DNA of 43,718 bases from Cyanobacteria bacterium SZAS LIN-3. Lineage in GTDB: Bacteria > Cyanobacteriota > Vampirovibrionia > Obscuribacterales > Obscuribacteraceae. The DNA lies in contig JAFEAV010000054.1 in the NCBI GenBank assembly GCA_018266215.1, positions 1 to 43,718 on the forward strand, written 5' to 3'. Position numbers and translations under genes: made by a program. Below are positions 17,703 to 25,937 of this stretch, piece after piece (the first letter of the stretch is position 1; every line of letters starts with the position of its first letter). The notes under the pieces are model-generated. The model did not search any database and was not told the DNA's origin. It saw only the letters and a list, made by a program, of their open reading frames with translations.

Positions 17703-18350
17703 CTACTGGCCATCCGGAAGCGACCGTGCTGATTTCTGAATATACGATGCCTGACTCTCATCCGGAAGTTGAACCGTGCCTTCTCCTGATGGACCGAGGC
17801 GCCGCGCCATGTCCTCATACAACTTGCGCAATTTATTGTCGGTGATGTCTTCGATATTCATCCTTTTGACGTTGATGGTGACTATCTCGCCGTCGCGTAC
17901 AATGCGATAGGCGACATTGGTGCCGGCGCGACCGCCGGTGAAGGCCCAGGCGGCTTTAGTCGGGTCCTTGGCCATCCAGAACACGGACGAGTCTCCGCCG
18001 ACAACCAGGTCGCCGGCCTTGAGACCGGCTTCGGCAGCGGGGAGACCGGGCACGACCGCTTCGATTATGGCGAAAGATTCGCCGGGCATTTGCACGACCT
18101 TGGTGCCCACCACGCCGATTTGCAGGTCGCGAATATCTTCGGCGGATAGTTTGATGCGGGCTTCGCGTTTGCTCATGGCGGCTTGATAACGCTGGTCTTC
18201 TGCTTCGGACATTTTTTCCACCGAGCCCTGCAGGGGGGCCATTGGCTGAGCCGGCTCCGACTGGGCCCGGGCGGGCGCGTGGTAACTGAGCGCAAGGGCC
18301 GCAAAAAAGGCTGCCGTGGCGGGTAAGCTGATTGTCTTGCGGATTTTCAT
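17703..18350 (-). CDS. Secreted PDZ-domain protein
   Basis: A 215-aa periplasmic protein with a signal peptide at about 1-29 (cleavage after ARA) and a single PDZ domain at about 70-160, recognisable by IGVVGTKV, the VVPGLPAAEAGLKAGDLVVGGD block (interrupted here to its key parts: PAAEAGL, GDLVV) and RDGEIVTINVKR. There is no protease domain, so it probably acts as a peptide-binding adaptor. The translation signal is partly buried in an inverted repeat just upstream (18355-18378). It is the first gene of a two-gene unit with the DUF3298-like protein. Confidence 0.8.
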   Translation of the reverse strand: MKIRKTISLPATAAFFAALALSYHAPARAQSEPAQPMAPLQGSVEKMSEAEDQRYQAAMSKREARIKLSAEDIRDLQIGVVGTKVVQMPGESFAIIEAVVPGLPAAEAGLKAGDLVVGGDSSVFWMAKDPTKAAWAFTGGRAGTNVAYRIVRDGEIVTINVKRMNIEDITDNKLRKLYEDMARRLGPSGEGTVQLPDESQASYIQKSARSLPDGQ

Positions 18351-18354
18351 ATTT

Positions 18355-18378
18355 CGACCTGGATAAATCTACAGGTCG
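18355..18378 (-). promoter_or_regulatory. Inverted repeat covering the PDZ gene's ribosome site
   Basis: CGACCTG (18355-18361) and CAGGTCG (18372-18378) are perfect inverted repeats around a 10-nt spacer. In the minus-strand mRNA one arm overlaps the AGGTCG that would serve as Shine-Dalgarno, four nt before the ATG at 18350. It may be an RNA hairpin limiting translation or a protein operator; a third half-site-like CCTGGTCG lies at 18389-18396. Confidence 0.4.
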
Positions 18379-18536
18379 TATAACTTTCCTGGTCGGAATA
18401 TTAGGGTTATCCGATGGTAAATTTTGTCAGTCCCGATGTCGCGGCCCGGCAAGACCTCTTTGTGACATTAGACGGACATTTGCCGGGCGGCTATAATTCC
18501 AGGATTCTAGATTCATTCGTCGGAAAAGGTCCACAA

Positions 18537-19532
18537 TTGAAAAGTATTCAGCGTCTTTGTGTGCTGCTCCCTGCGGTTTGTGCGGCGATAGCTATCCCTG
18601 CGGCCGCTGCCGATGCCGAATTCACCGCCGGCATGAAAGACTACAATGCCAAAAATTTCAAAGGTGCGGCCGAGCATTTTGATAAGTCAATCAAAGGTGG
18701 CAACAAGGCAGCAGATGTCTGGCTCTACAGCGGAAATTGTTTTTCGGGGATGGGGCAATATCAACGCGCTTTGCAGACGTACGAAGTGGTCATAAAGTCT
18801 TTCAAGGGGACACAAGAAGCGGCGGCAGCGGAGAAGTCTATTGATGCCGTCCACAAACGGCTGGGCCCGACGTCGGCTGGTGCTATTACTGGTGGTGCTC
18901 CGGCGGCAGCCGGCGACACTGGTCTGATGGCGCGGATTGTTGTTACTCCGCCTCAGTTTGGCCATAAGCCCGTACTGCCTTCGACTATCGCGGCTGCCAG
19001 AGAAGCAGTGGCGGCACTGCCCGCGCCTTTGCGTAAAATGCTCGATGACAGTGATGCTCGAGTGATTTTGTCGCCCAATCTCATTGACCGCTGGCCGGAG
19101 TCAATCAAAGATTTGCCTGAGACCGGACCGGAATTGAATCTGGCCGAGCTCCCCGGCCGCATCTACGGCAAAGACATGTGCATTTATGAGCGCGCCAAAG
19201 TCAGGGGCAGTAATGCTCTGAAAGAAGCCCGGCCGCCGAAATTTACACGGCTGCAGGTGGGCAATATGTGCTTCCAGGTGCTTGACGATATGATGACCAT
19301 TTCCAAAGATCCGGCTCTGCGCAAGGAGTGGGAGGCCGACAAAAAGGGCATACCCGAGTCGATGGCGCCCAAGCTCTGGACATTTATGAAAGAGGACGAC
19401 TGGGGCCCGCGTGAGACGTGTTCTGAGTTGTTCGGTGCGATGATTGGCGGATACGACGAGAATACGGATAATCTCTATCGCTATTTCCCGCACACCAAGC
19501 GCTGGCTGGCGGCGAGATTAGGGGTTAAGTAG
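18537..19532 (+). CDS. Secreted TPR protein with a C-terminal metalloprotease-like (possibly degenerate) domain
   Basis: The frame is open from an ATG at 18414, but a TTG at 18537 with AAGG about 8 nt upstream gives a proper signal peptide (KSIQRLC, hydrophobic core, AAAADAEF), so I choose it (331 aa). Two to three TPR-like helix pairs (about 30-105: AEFTAGMKDYNAKNFKGAA, DVWLYSGNCF, YQRALQTYEVVI) follow. The C-terminal ~170 residues contain RIYGKDMCIYE and end with TCSELFGAMIGG and a Tyr-Phe-Pro segment, which reminds me of the ELF...FP end of anthrax-lethal-factor-like/PPEP metalloproteases. The expected HExxH is not there (CFQVLDDM instead), so it would be inactive if related. TPR and secretion are well supported; the protease link is weak. 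Confidence 0.65.
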   Translation: MKSIQRLCVLLPAVCAAIAIPAAAADAEFTAGMKDYNAKNFKGAAEHFDKSIKGGNKAADVWLYSGNCFSGMGQYQRALQTYEVVIKSFKGTQEAAAAEKSIDAVHKRLGPTSAGAITGGAPAAAGDTGLMARIVVTPPQFGHKPVLPSTIAAAREAVAALPAPLRKMLDDSDARVILSPNLIDRWPESIKDLPETGPELNLAELPGRIYGKDMCIYERAKVRGSNALKEARPPKFTRLQVGNMCFQVLDDMMTISKDPALRKEWEADKKGIPESMAPKLWTFMKEDDWGPRETCSELFGAMIGGYDENTDNLYRYFPHTKRWLAARLGVK

Positions 19533-19623
19533 GTGCAACAGATGCTAATGACTGAGAATTTCTGGCATGGAATATACTAGATAGTCGTACTCGTAATACC
19601 TTGGTGGTTGATCTGATTTACTG

Positions 19624-20097
19624 ATGTCAGTTCCTTTCACAATCAAAACTCAGAGAGCCGGAATGGCCGAGGCCATGAGGGCGATATTGCATAATCGCTC
19701 GGACGTGTACACCTATGAAGGTACTATCGCTCAGCATTGCACTGACTGTGAGAACCCTCTCAATTACACGGCGTGCGCTTTTTCCGATCAGGGAAGACCT
19801 TTAGGTATCGCTACAATGCAAGCTGTTAACGAATTTTCGGTCGAGTTAATCGTCATAGCCGTTGTCAAAGATGCTGAAAGAAATGGTATAGGAAGCGCAT
19901 TACTGTCCAAGCTGGAGGAGGAAGCGCTCAGGAGAAAAAAAATCTTCCTGATGCTCAAAGCCTTCGGACCGAGCGAGGTGGACCCGGAATCTCAAATAGC
20001 CTTGAACTTCTTTCGCAAAAATGAGATTTGCATATTGGGCGAATATGACTTTATTTGGGAAGGTTATAATTGTGCAATGCTGGCAAAACGGCTGTAG
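19624..20097 (+). CDS. GNAT-family N-acetyltransferase (twin 1)
   Basis: A 157-aa GNAT fold. The acetyl-CoA loop R/Q-x-x-G-x-G/A is RNGIGSAL (about residues 85-92), preceded by the beta-4 strand VELIVIAVVKDAE. The protein ends in a distinctive YDFIWEGYNCAMLAKRL segment shared in pattern with the GNAT encoded at 22622, so the two are paralogs. The gene converges on the phosphoketolase-like gene with only 4 nt between stops. No good ribosome site is seen upstream of the ATG. Substrate unknown. Confidence 0.78.
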   Translation: MSVPFTIKTQRAGMAEAMRAILHNRSDVYTYEGTIAQHCTDCENPLNYTACAFSDQGRPLGIATMQAVNEFSVELIVIAVVKDAERNGIGSALLSKLEEEALRRKKIFLMLKAFGPSEVDPESQIALNFFRKNEICILGEYDFIWEGYNCAMLAKRL

Positions 20098-20101
20098 AAA
20101 C

Positions 20102-22444
20102 TTACTGAAATTGTTTAGTCATCAAACTTTTGATGGAGTTTCTTGCATCTTCAAATTTGCCCCGGCCCTGATCAAGCAGGTCAATTGCTGCAAGAGCAAG
20201 ATGAAATCTGTCGATCTCATTGGCGCTTAAATTGTTTTGCAAGCTTCCTTCAGCGTAGCGTCCTTGATAGCCCTTAACCGTTAACTTGCGACCTTGCACG
20301 CGCTTGCCCATGACTGTGTAAATCTCAGACGAATAACCGTGGTAGGCAAATACGGCTGGTACCCGGGATGGGAAAATTTCGTCGTACAGATCATGCTCGA
20401 GCCCGGCTGGATGCAAGTCGGGCTGCTGCAGCTTATTGAGGCAAACAACGTTTACTACCCTGATGCTAAGATGCGGAAGAATGCCAGTAAGAATCTGCAC
20501 CGCTTGCAGTGTCTCTCTGGTGGGTACTGCACCGATACAGCAAAGCAACAGATCAAGGTCAGGGTGCTTTAACCTTGTCTCGGTGCCGGCCCAGTGCCAG
20601 ATGCTCAGGCCTGCTGCAGCATGCTCACGACTCTGTTCAATAGTGAGCCAACTTTCCTGGCTGAGCGGATCTACGACTATGCTATTGATGCAATTTGTCG
20701 CTTTGAGGCAGCTTTCCATTACGGCTAGCAGGCTGCCGCCGTCTGCAGGAAAAAACAAATTGGTTACACCATAACTTTGCGCGGTGGCGGCAGAGACAAA
20801 TCCCGGCACGCATAACGATCGAGCTTGCTCTGGCGACCACAATGTTGAAATTTGCAAATAGTTAAAAGATGAAACGTCTTTGCGCCAAGCGGTCGCAGTT
20901 GCTCTCGATAGCCAGTGCGCGTAATGGCCTAGCATCGACACGACAAGATTACTGTGCTGTTCGGAGCAGACATAGATACCGTGTCTGCCGCTCAGGATAT
21001 ATCCTTCTAAGAGCGTCTGACAGACAGACTGGGACAAGATTTCTACTACACGAGCAGGTCCTTCTTCAACCGGCTCAGAGTCGAGATCATCGGTAAGCGA
21101 AACTCTCTGGGTAACCGAGAAGATTGGTGCGAGAAAGCGGGCCGTGTTGTTGCCGTCTGAACTGAAAAGGCGGAAATCTAGACCGTTGAGGGCAATAACA
21201 TCGCGTAGATAGAATGCCACGGATAACAATCGCTCGTTGACTTTAGAGCTGTCAGCGACCTCGACCTGATCCTTGTAATCTTCCAGCGGAGGCAGTTTCA
21301 GCTCATGCCTCAGGGAACCTCCGTTGGCATGAGTGCTGGCACTCAGTGTCATATGTTCTTCTGGAATCCATGCGGCCGGCTCGGGCTGTAGCTGACCAGA
21401 ACGTTGGAAGATTGATTTGATTGTATAGCTGTGCAGCCAGCGTTCCAGAAGTTTTACATATCCATCCGCGTCGCCATTAAACAGGCGCTGCAACTTGAGG
21501 GCAGTGGCAGATCCTTCGAAAGGTTCGCCGCTGATAAGTTTAGGACCAGTCCAGCCTTTTGGTGTTTTAAGCAAAATAATCGGCCATTCAGGTCTGATAG
21601 TGTCCTGCTTTGTGTAGGCTGCTGTTTTAATTGCTCGGATATCGGCTGCGGCCTGATCCATTGCTCTTGCTAGCTGCATGTGGACCATCTCAGGATCGAC
21701 GCCTTCAACTAGATACGGCTGGTATCCCAGTCCGGTAAATAAAGCGCTGAGTCGCTCGTTTGATAGAGTGGAGAGAGAGGAGCGAGCTGCTACCTTGTAC
21801 TGATTCAGGTGCACTACAGGTAGCACTGCACCGTCAGTGGCCGGATTGAGATAGCTGGGCAATTGCCAGGACGCGCTTAGTGTCCCGGTTTCAGCTTCGC
21901 CGTCACCAACAATGCAACAGACGATCAAATCTTTATTATCGAGTACGGCGCCAAAAGCGTGAGCAAGAGAGTAGCCAAGCTCGTAGCCGGCTTGAATGGT
22001 ACCGGGAATTCCAGGCACATCGTTAGCAAAGGTCTGGTACCCAAAGCTGGAGAAGAGCTTTTCTATACCTTCCAGGTTTTGCTGAAACTGCGGATAGAGT
22101 CGGCTGTATGTCCCATCGAGATAAGCATTGGCTATTAGTGCCGCACACCCGTGGCCTGGCCCTGCAATGAGCATCATCTGAAGACCTTGTTGTTTGATCA
22201 GGCGATTCAGGTGTGTATAGACGAGATTGATGCCCGGAATCGTACCCCAGCAACTGAATATCTCGTCTTTCAAGTGCTCTTTCGTTAGAGGGTCTCGCAT
22301 GAGTGCATTGTCACGCAAAAATATTTGACCAATCGCGAGATAATTGGCGGCACGCCAGTGCAGCCTCATTCCACGAAGCTCATCCAGTGAAAGCGGCCCC
22401 ATAGCGGTTATGGGTTGGTCAAGATTAGCTTCATTGTCAAGCAT
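20102..22444 (-). CDS. Divergent phosphoketolase-family protein, possibly catalytically altered
   Basis: A 780-aa ThDP enzyme homolog aligning over its full length with Xfp/Xpk phosphoketolases (which cleave xylulose-5-P or fructose-6-P to acetyl-P). It keeps the start block YLAIGQIFLR, GPGHG, NAYLDGTYS, ELGYSLAHAFGA, the ThDP motif VGDGEAETG (about 181-188), TPKGWTGPK, HANGG and YILSGRHG. However, the segment that normally reads PGGIPSHxAPE (about 138-150) is replaced, as is the RQDHNGFSHQDPG block (about 535-548, here WSPEQARSLCVPGF), and DETASNR becomes DGNNTAR. Several catalytic or substrate-phosphate residues are therefore missing. Weak AGGTAG ribosome site. Flanked by two paralogous GNAT genes. 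Family is sure; activity doubtful. Confidence 0.85.
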   Translation of the reverse strand: MLDNEANLDQPITAMGPLSLDELRGMRLHWRAANYLAIGQIFLRDNALMRDPLTKEHLKDEIFSCWGTIPGINLVYTHLNRLIKQQGLQMMLIAGPGHGCAALIANAYLDGTYSRLYPQFQQNLEGIEKLFSSFGYQTFANDVPGIPGTIQAGYELGYSLAHAFGAVLDNKDLIVCCIVGDGEAETGTLSASWQLPSYLNPATDGAVLPVVHLNQYKVAARSSLSTLSNERLSALFTGLGYQPYLVEGVDPEMVHMQLARAMDQAAADIRAIKTAAYTKQDTIRPEWPIILLKTPKGWTGPKLISGEPFEGSATALKLQRLFNGDADGYVKLLERWLHSYTIKSIFQRSGQLQPEPAAWIPEEHMTLSASTHANGGSLRHELKLPPLEDYKDQVEVADSSKVNERLLSVAFYLRDVIALNGLDFRLFSSDGNNTARFLAPIFSVTQRVSLTDDLDSEPVEEGPARVVEILSQSVCQTLLEGYILSGRHGIYVCSEQHSNLVVSMLGHYAHWLSRATATAWRKDVSSFNYLQISTLWSPEQARSLCVPGFVSAATAQSYGVTNLFFPADGGSLLAVMESCLKATNCINSIVVDPLSQESWLTIEQSREHAAAGLSIWHWAGTETRLKHPDLDLLLCCIGAVPTRETLQAVQILTGILPHLSIRVVNVVCLNKLQQPDLHPAGLEHDLYDEIFPSRVPAVFAYHGYSSEIYTVMGKRVQGRKLTVKGYQGRYAEGSLQNNLSANEIDRFHLALAAIDLLDQGRGKFEDARNSIKSLMTKQFQ

Positions 22445-22498
22445 AATTTGCTACCTGAACCGGATCCTTCACTCATTGTTTTCCCGCCGGTAAAAACC

Positions 22499-22526
22499 AT
22501 TGTATAGCCTAATGGCAGCCGATCAA
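22499..22526 (-). promoter_or_regulatory. Candidate promoter of the phosphoketolase-like gene
   Basis: On the minus strand, TTGATC (22526-22521) and TACAAT (22504-22499) are 16 nt apart, about 55 nt before the start codon. Confidence 0.45.
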
Positions 22527-22557
22527 GTTCATGATCGAAAGTCGGCCAGCAATTCTG

Positions 22558-22563
22558 TATAAT
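22558..22563 (+). promoter_or_regulatory. Candidate -10 element of the second GNAT gene
   Basis: A perfect TATAAT stands about 58 nt upstream of the TTG start at 22622. No strong -35 box is seen at the usual distance. Together with the minus-strand promoter it makes this a divergent regulatory region of about 175 nt. Confidence 0.4.
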
Positions 22564-22621
22564 TACGCACTCTTTGAGCCAGCGGTGTCGTCAGGCTTGG
22601 CAATGTTGACGGGACTTATAA

Positions 22622-23098
22622 TTGTCAAAATCTCAAATTCGCATTGAGCAAGCAGTCGGCAATCCGGACCGGATTGTAGGAACTATACTGCGAACGCTGC
22701 CTGAGTATTTTGGTTTTGAGTCTGCCATCGTAGACTATTGCGAAAACGCGAGAGACGAAAAGTACACAACCTTTGTCGCCCTGTCGGAGAATGCAGACGC
22801 CATGGGATTTGCCATGATGGTGCTCAATAGCGACACAACAGCAGAACTCTGGGTTATGGGAGTGCTTCCGGCTTTTCATAGCCGGGGCATTGGGGCGAGG
22901 CTAGTGGAAGCCGTCGAAACGGAGGCCCGCAAGCGCGCGTGCAAATATTTGCTTGTAAAAACGATTGGCCCCAGTCAAAACGATCCTAACTTTCTGAAAA
23001 CCTTCAAATTCTATTTAAAGCAGGGCTTCGAGCTGTTGATGGAATGTGATTTTCTCTGGGCTGGCAGCAGCTGTGCACTGCTATTAAAGAAGCTATAA
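22622..23098 (+). CDS. GNAT-family N-acetyltransferase (twin 2)
   Basis: A 158-aa GNAT with beta-4 AELWVMGVLP and the acetyl-CoA loop HSRGIGARL (about 86-94). It matches the protein encoded at 19624 in layout and in its unusual end: an IGPSQNDP / FGPSEVDP turn, then F-F/Y-K-x-G/N-x-x, then CDFLWAGSSCALLLKKL against YDFIWEGYNCAMLAKRL. The start is a TTG with a poor ribosome site; no ATG lies before the conserved core, so a non-ATG start is needed. It is transcribed away from the phosphoketolase-like gene across a shared regulatory region. Confidence 0.75.
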   Translation: MSKSQIRIEQAVGNPDRIVGTILRTLPEYFGFESAIVDYCENARDEKYTTFVALSENADAMGFAMMVLNSDTTAELWVMGVLPAFHSRGIGARLVEAVETEARKRACKYLLVKTIGPSQNDPNFLKTFKFYLKQGFELLMECDFLWAGSSCALLLKKL

Positions 23099-23261
23099 AT
23101 TCACGCGCTGCGGTTCATATCTGTCGTCCAGCCGGCTGTGGAGCAGATTCAGGACCTGGAGGGAACTCCAACAAGGTATTCAGTGGCGCCGTCCCTTTGG
23201 TTATACTAAACACAGTAGTATAAGGTTTGTTTTTTTAAACTGGCATCACGAGTGGTGGCGT

Positions 23262-23312
23262 AAAAAGACAGCCGGTGAGTGGAGTCTTTGTGGGACATCC
23301 AGCTCACCGGCT
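23262..23312 (-). terminator. Intrinsic terminator of the DHA2 exporter gene
   Basis: On the minus strand AGCCGGTGAG (23312-23303) and CTCACCGGCT (23279-23270) form a perfect 10-bp stem with a 23-nt loop, followed by GTCTTTTTAC. It begins 20 nt after the stop codon. Confidence 0.8.
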
Positions 23313-23332
23313 ACCGGTATTACCGCGTCAAA

Positions 23333-24787
23333 TCACAGCTCGGGCGGGGGACCATCGCCGCGGCGCTGAAGGGGGATTTCCTTCAGAAACCAGGAGATGA
23401 CCATAGCGATGACTGCCACGATCACACCGCCGAGGAAGACCCCGTGCAGCGAATGCGCGAAGGCAATCTTGCTGGCTCCGCCGGCCATGCTTGTCGTATT
23501 CACCATCGAACCGAACAGCGCCAGTCCCACCGTGCCGCCGATCTGGCGGAAGAGTGTGACAGCGCCTGTGGCTTGACCCATCTGCGTGGGTTTGACCGCG
23601 TTTTGCACGACCGTGGTATACAGGCTTGAGCCAACGCCCAGGCCAAAACCCATGACGATCATGGCCGCGGTCACATCCCAGGATGTGGAGCTCAGACCAA
23701 GGCGCAGCAGCAGCAGAGTTCCGAGCACCAGGATGGCCGAGCCGACCAGGGCATTGCGCTTGTAGCGGCCGGTGCGCGTGATGAACTGACCCGAGATCGT
23801 GCTGGCGATGACCAGCGTAATCATCATCGGGGTCATCACTGTGCCGCTGCTGGAGGCGCTTTCGCCGAGCACTTCCTGCATGAAGAGCGGCAGGAAAAAG
23901 ATGCCCGTGAACATCGCCACGCTCGTGAGCATGGTGACGAGAAAGGCCACCAGGACGATGGGATTTTTGAAGAGGCGCAGCTCCAGGACCGGGTCGGGCA
24001 CCTTGAGCTCTGTGACGATGAAGGCCACCAGGCTGGCGACGGACACGCCGAAGAGGCTGAGAATGACGGGCGAAGACCAGGGTAGCGAGACGCCGGCCCA
24101 GGTGAATGCCAGGAGCAAAGTCGTGAGCGTCGTCACCAGGAAACCGGCGCCGACGAAGTCGATTTTGATGTCCTTCCAGCTAGCGACTTTGACCGAGGGC
24201 ATGAGGGCGATCAGGCCAACGAGTGCGGCGATGCCGAGGGGCAGATTGACGAAGAACACCCAACGCCAGCTGGCGTGGTCTGTGATCAATCCGCCGAGGA
24301 GAGGGCCGGCAACGGAGGCGATGGCGAAAATAGCGCCGGCAAAGCCCTGGTAGCGGCCGCGTTCGCGCGGGCTGAAGAGGTCGCCCATTGTGGCCATGAC
24401 GATGGGCATGAGTGCGCCGGCGCCGATGCCCTGGAAGCCGCGGGCGAAAATGAGCTGGGTCATGGTCTGGGCGAAACCGCACAGGGCTGAGCCGAGCATG
24501 AAAACAACCACGCCGAACACCAGGATGTTTTTGCGCCCGAGGATGTCGGAGAGCTTGGCGTAGAGCGGCAGGGTAACGGTGGAGAGCAGCAGGTATGAAG
24601 TTGCTACCCAGGAATAATGGTCGAGGCCGCTGAGTTCGCTGATGATGCGGGGCATGGCAGTGGAGACGATGGTTTGATCCATCGCGGCCAGGAGCATGAC
24701 GAGCATCAGCGATCCGAAGACGGTCCAACGTTTTTCAGCAGAGATTTTCGGACGCCATTGCGGGTCCTTGTCATCATCGTTTTGCAT
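23333..24787 (-). CDS. DHA2-family (14-TMS) MFS exporter
   Basis: Proton-driven drug or metabolite exporter of the EmrB/QacA type, 484 aa. The first helix carries AAMDQTIVSTAMP, loop 2-3 has the MFS motif A (YAKLSDILGRKN), and helix 5 has the antiporter motif C (GPLLGG). Fourteen hydrophobic segments are spread over about 22-470. It is a stand-alone gene with its own terminator and no adjacent adaptor, unlike the second DHA2 gene in this window at 28361. Start chosen at the ATG that precedes a charged N-terminus; the ribosome site is weak. Confidence 0.88.
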   Translation of the reverse strand: MQNDDDKDPQWRPKISAEKRWTVFGSLMLVMLLAAMDQTIVSTAMPRIISELSGLDHYSWVATSYLLLSTVTLPLYAKLSDILGRKNILVFGVVVFMLGSALCGFAQTMTQLIFARGFQGIGAGALMPIVMATMGDLFSPRERGRYQGFAGAIFAIASVAGPLLGGLITDHASWRWVFFVNLPLGIAALVGLIALMPSVKVASWKDIKIDFVGAGFLVTTLTTLLLAFTWAGVSLPWSSPVILSLFGVSVASLVAFIVTELKVPDPVLELRLFKNPIVLVAFLVTMLTSVAMFTGIFFLPLFMQEVLGESASSSGTVMTPMMITLVIASTISGQFITRTGRYKRNALVGSAILVLGTLLLLRLGLSSTSWDVTAAMIVMGFGLGVGSSLYTTVVQNAVKPTQMGQATGAVTLFRQIGGTVGLALFGSMVNTTSMAGGASKIAFAHSLHGVFLGGVIVAVIAMVISWFLKEIPLQRRGDGPPPEL

Positions 24788-25289
24788 GACATATCCATTG
24801 CGATTTGAACGTTAGTAGGAAACAGAAATGAGCTACTAAGTAGAGAAGACTCCAAGAGGAATAGGTGAGGGAAGATCTTCAAGGTAAGGGAGAGGTGAAA
24901 GGGAGAGTCAATGAAATAATGCGCCAAATGGGCACCGGCAGCGCTTTGCAACTGTGCTTGGCGCTGGGATTTTGGTCGGACTGTCGAAGTTTAAATTAGC
25001 GCGGGTGTGCGAGGATGGATGTCGGGTGGGGTGGGGCGCGATAATGGGACCATGCCAGTGATTGTTTTGACGACCCGGTTTGATAGCGATATATGACCGA
25101 GCTTCTTGTCGGTAGGAACGCAGCGCTGAAGATTGCAGCGGAGACGAATCCGGGTGGTTTTTTGTCGGCGGCCGGAGCGTGAAATTGGTGGCAGATGATA
25201 AGAATCGAGGCGGGCTGCGCAGCCCGGCGTCACGCCTTTTGCTTTGGGCTATTTTGTTTGCATGTTTCGGCTATGGATTGTTCCTTCTC
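24788..25289. other. 500-nt intergenic region with GC-rich palindrome
   Basis: No believable gene. A perfect 14-nt palindrome GGGCTGCGCAGCCC (25212-25225) is followed by GGCG-tca-CGCC-TTTTG (to about 25240), a terminator-like structure on the plus strand with no gene to serve. This may be a remnant of a lost gene. The rest is purine-rich on the plus strand without clear signals. Confidence 0.4.
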
Positions 25290-25799
25290 TTAGCGCCCTG
25301 GCTGTTCCTGATTCATCGACCCATACACTGGAGGCGGCGTGGAGAGGGATTGTAGTCCCTCGGTATGTGATGTATTTGCAAAATATTTTTCTGCTCGTTC
25401 TAGATGGGGAAACAGAGAGCGCGCGACTTCATCATATTCCTCCGAAGCGTAGCTGAACCAACTCTCGCCTCCCCCACCCAAACGAGGCTGTAATCTATAC
25501 CGCGCTTCGGTTACTTGGTAGTACTTCAATTTTTCCCTTTGGTATTCTTCACCCCACTTCGAGATGTAGAACCCTGTACCAGGGGCCTGGGCAATTTCAG
25601 CTATAAATAAATCATCACCGTACTTGTCAAATTGAAAGCCCAAAAGATCCGTATGATTCGAGCCAAATCTTCGAAAATGAGGGTAGGTTCCTTTGAATCC
25701 TAAACGTCTTAATTCAGGAACGATGATTTTCTTTAGTGCCGCATGCATGGATTCTCGATCAGCCACTAGTCTGTGCTCCAGATACTTAGTACGCGCCAA
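25290..25799 (-). CDS. DUF4304-like protein
   Basis: A 169-aa protein resembling DUF4304: an amphipathic start helix leading into LKKIIVPELRRLGFKG, FRRFGSNHTDLLGFQFDKYG and a beta strand FIAEIAQAPG, the pattern of proteins often found as orphans or near polymorphic toxin loci. The longest frame starts at a TTG (25799) with GGAG about 10 nt upstream; an ATG at 25748 (MHAALKK) would also suit the family. The last 27 codons overlap a DNA segment repeated at 26572-26653. Function unknown. Confidence 0.6.
   Translation of the reverse strand: MARTKYLEHRLVADRESMHAALKKIIVPELRRLGFKGTYPHFRRFGSNHTDLLGFQFDKYGDDLFIAEIAQAPGTGFYISKWGEEYQREKLKYYQVTEARYRLQPRLGGGGESWFSYASEEYDEVARSLFPHLERAEKYFANTSHTEGLQSLSTPPPVYGSMNQEQPGR
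25315..25395 (-). repeat. Copy 1 of an ~80-nt dispersed repeat (inside the 3' end of the DUF4304-like gene)
   Basis: This stretch matches 26572-26653 with roughly three quarters of bases identical, including GACCCATACAC and GGATTGTAG. In the gene's frame it encodes YFANTSHTEGLQS-LSTPPPVYGSM. Confidence 0.65.
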
Positions 25800-25937
25800 T
25801 CTCTGACAGCTCCAGGAGTATCTCTCTGTTGATCCGGCGGACGTCCAAGGGGCTATAATGAGCCTTAAATACTAGCGGATGCTGCCGTCGCGCGCAATCC
25901 CGCTTTCGGTAACGTTATGCAGAGCGGTCGATTTTAG

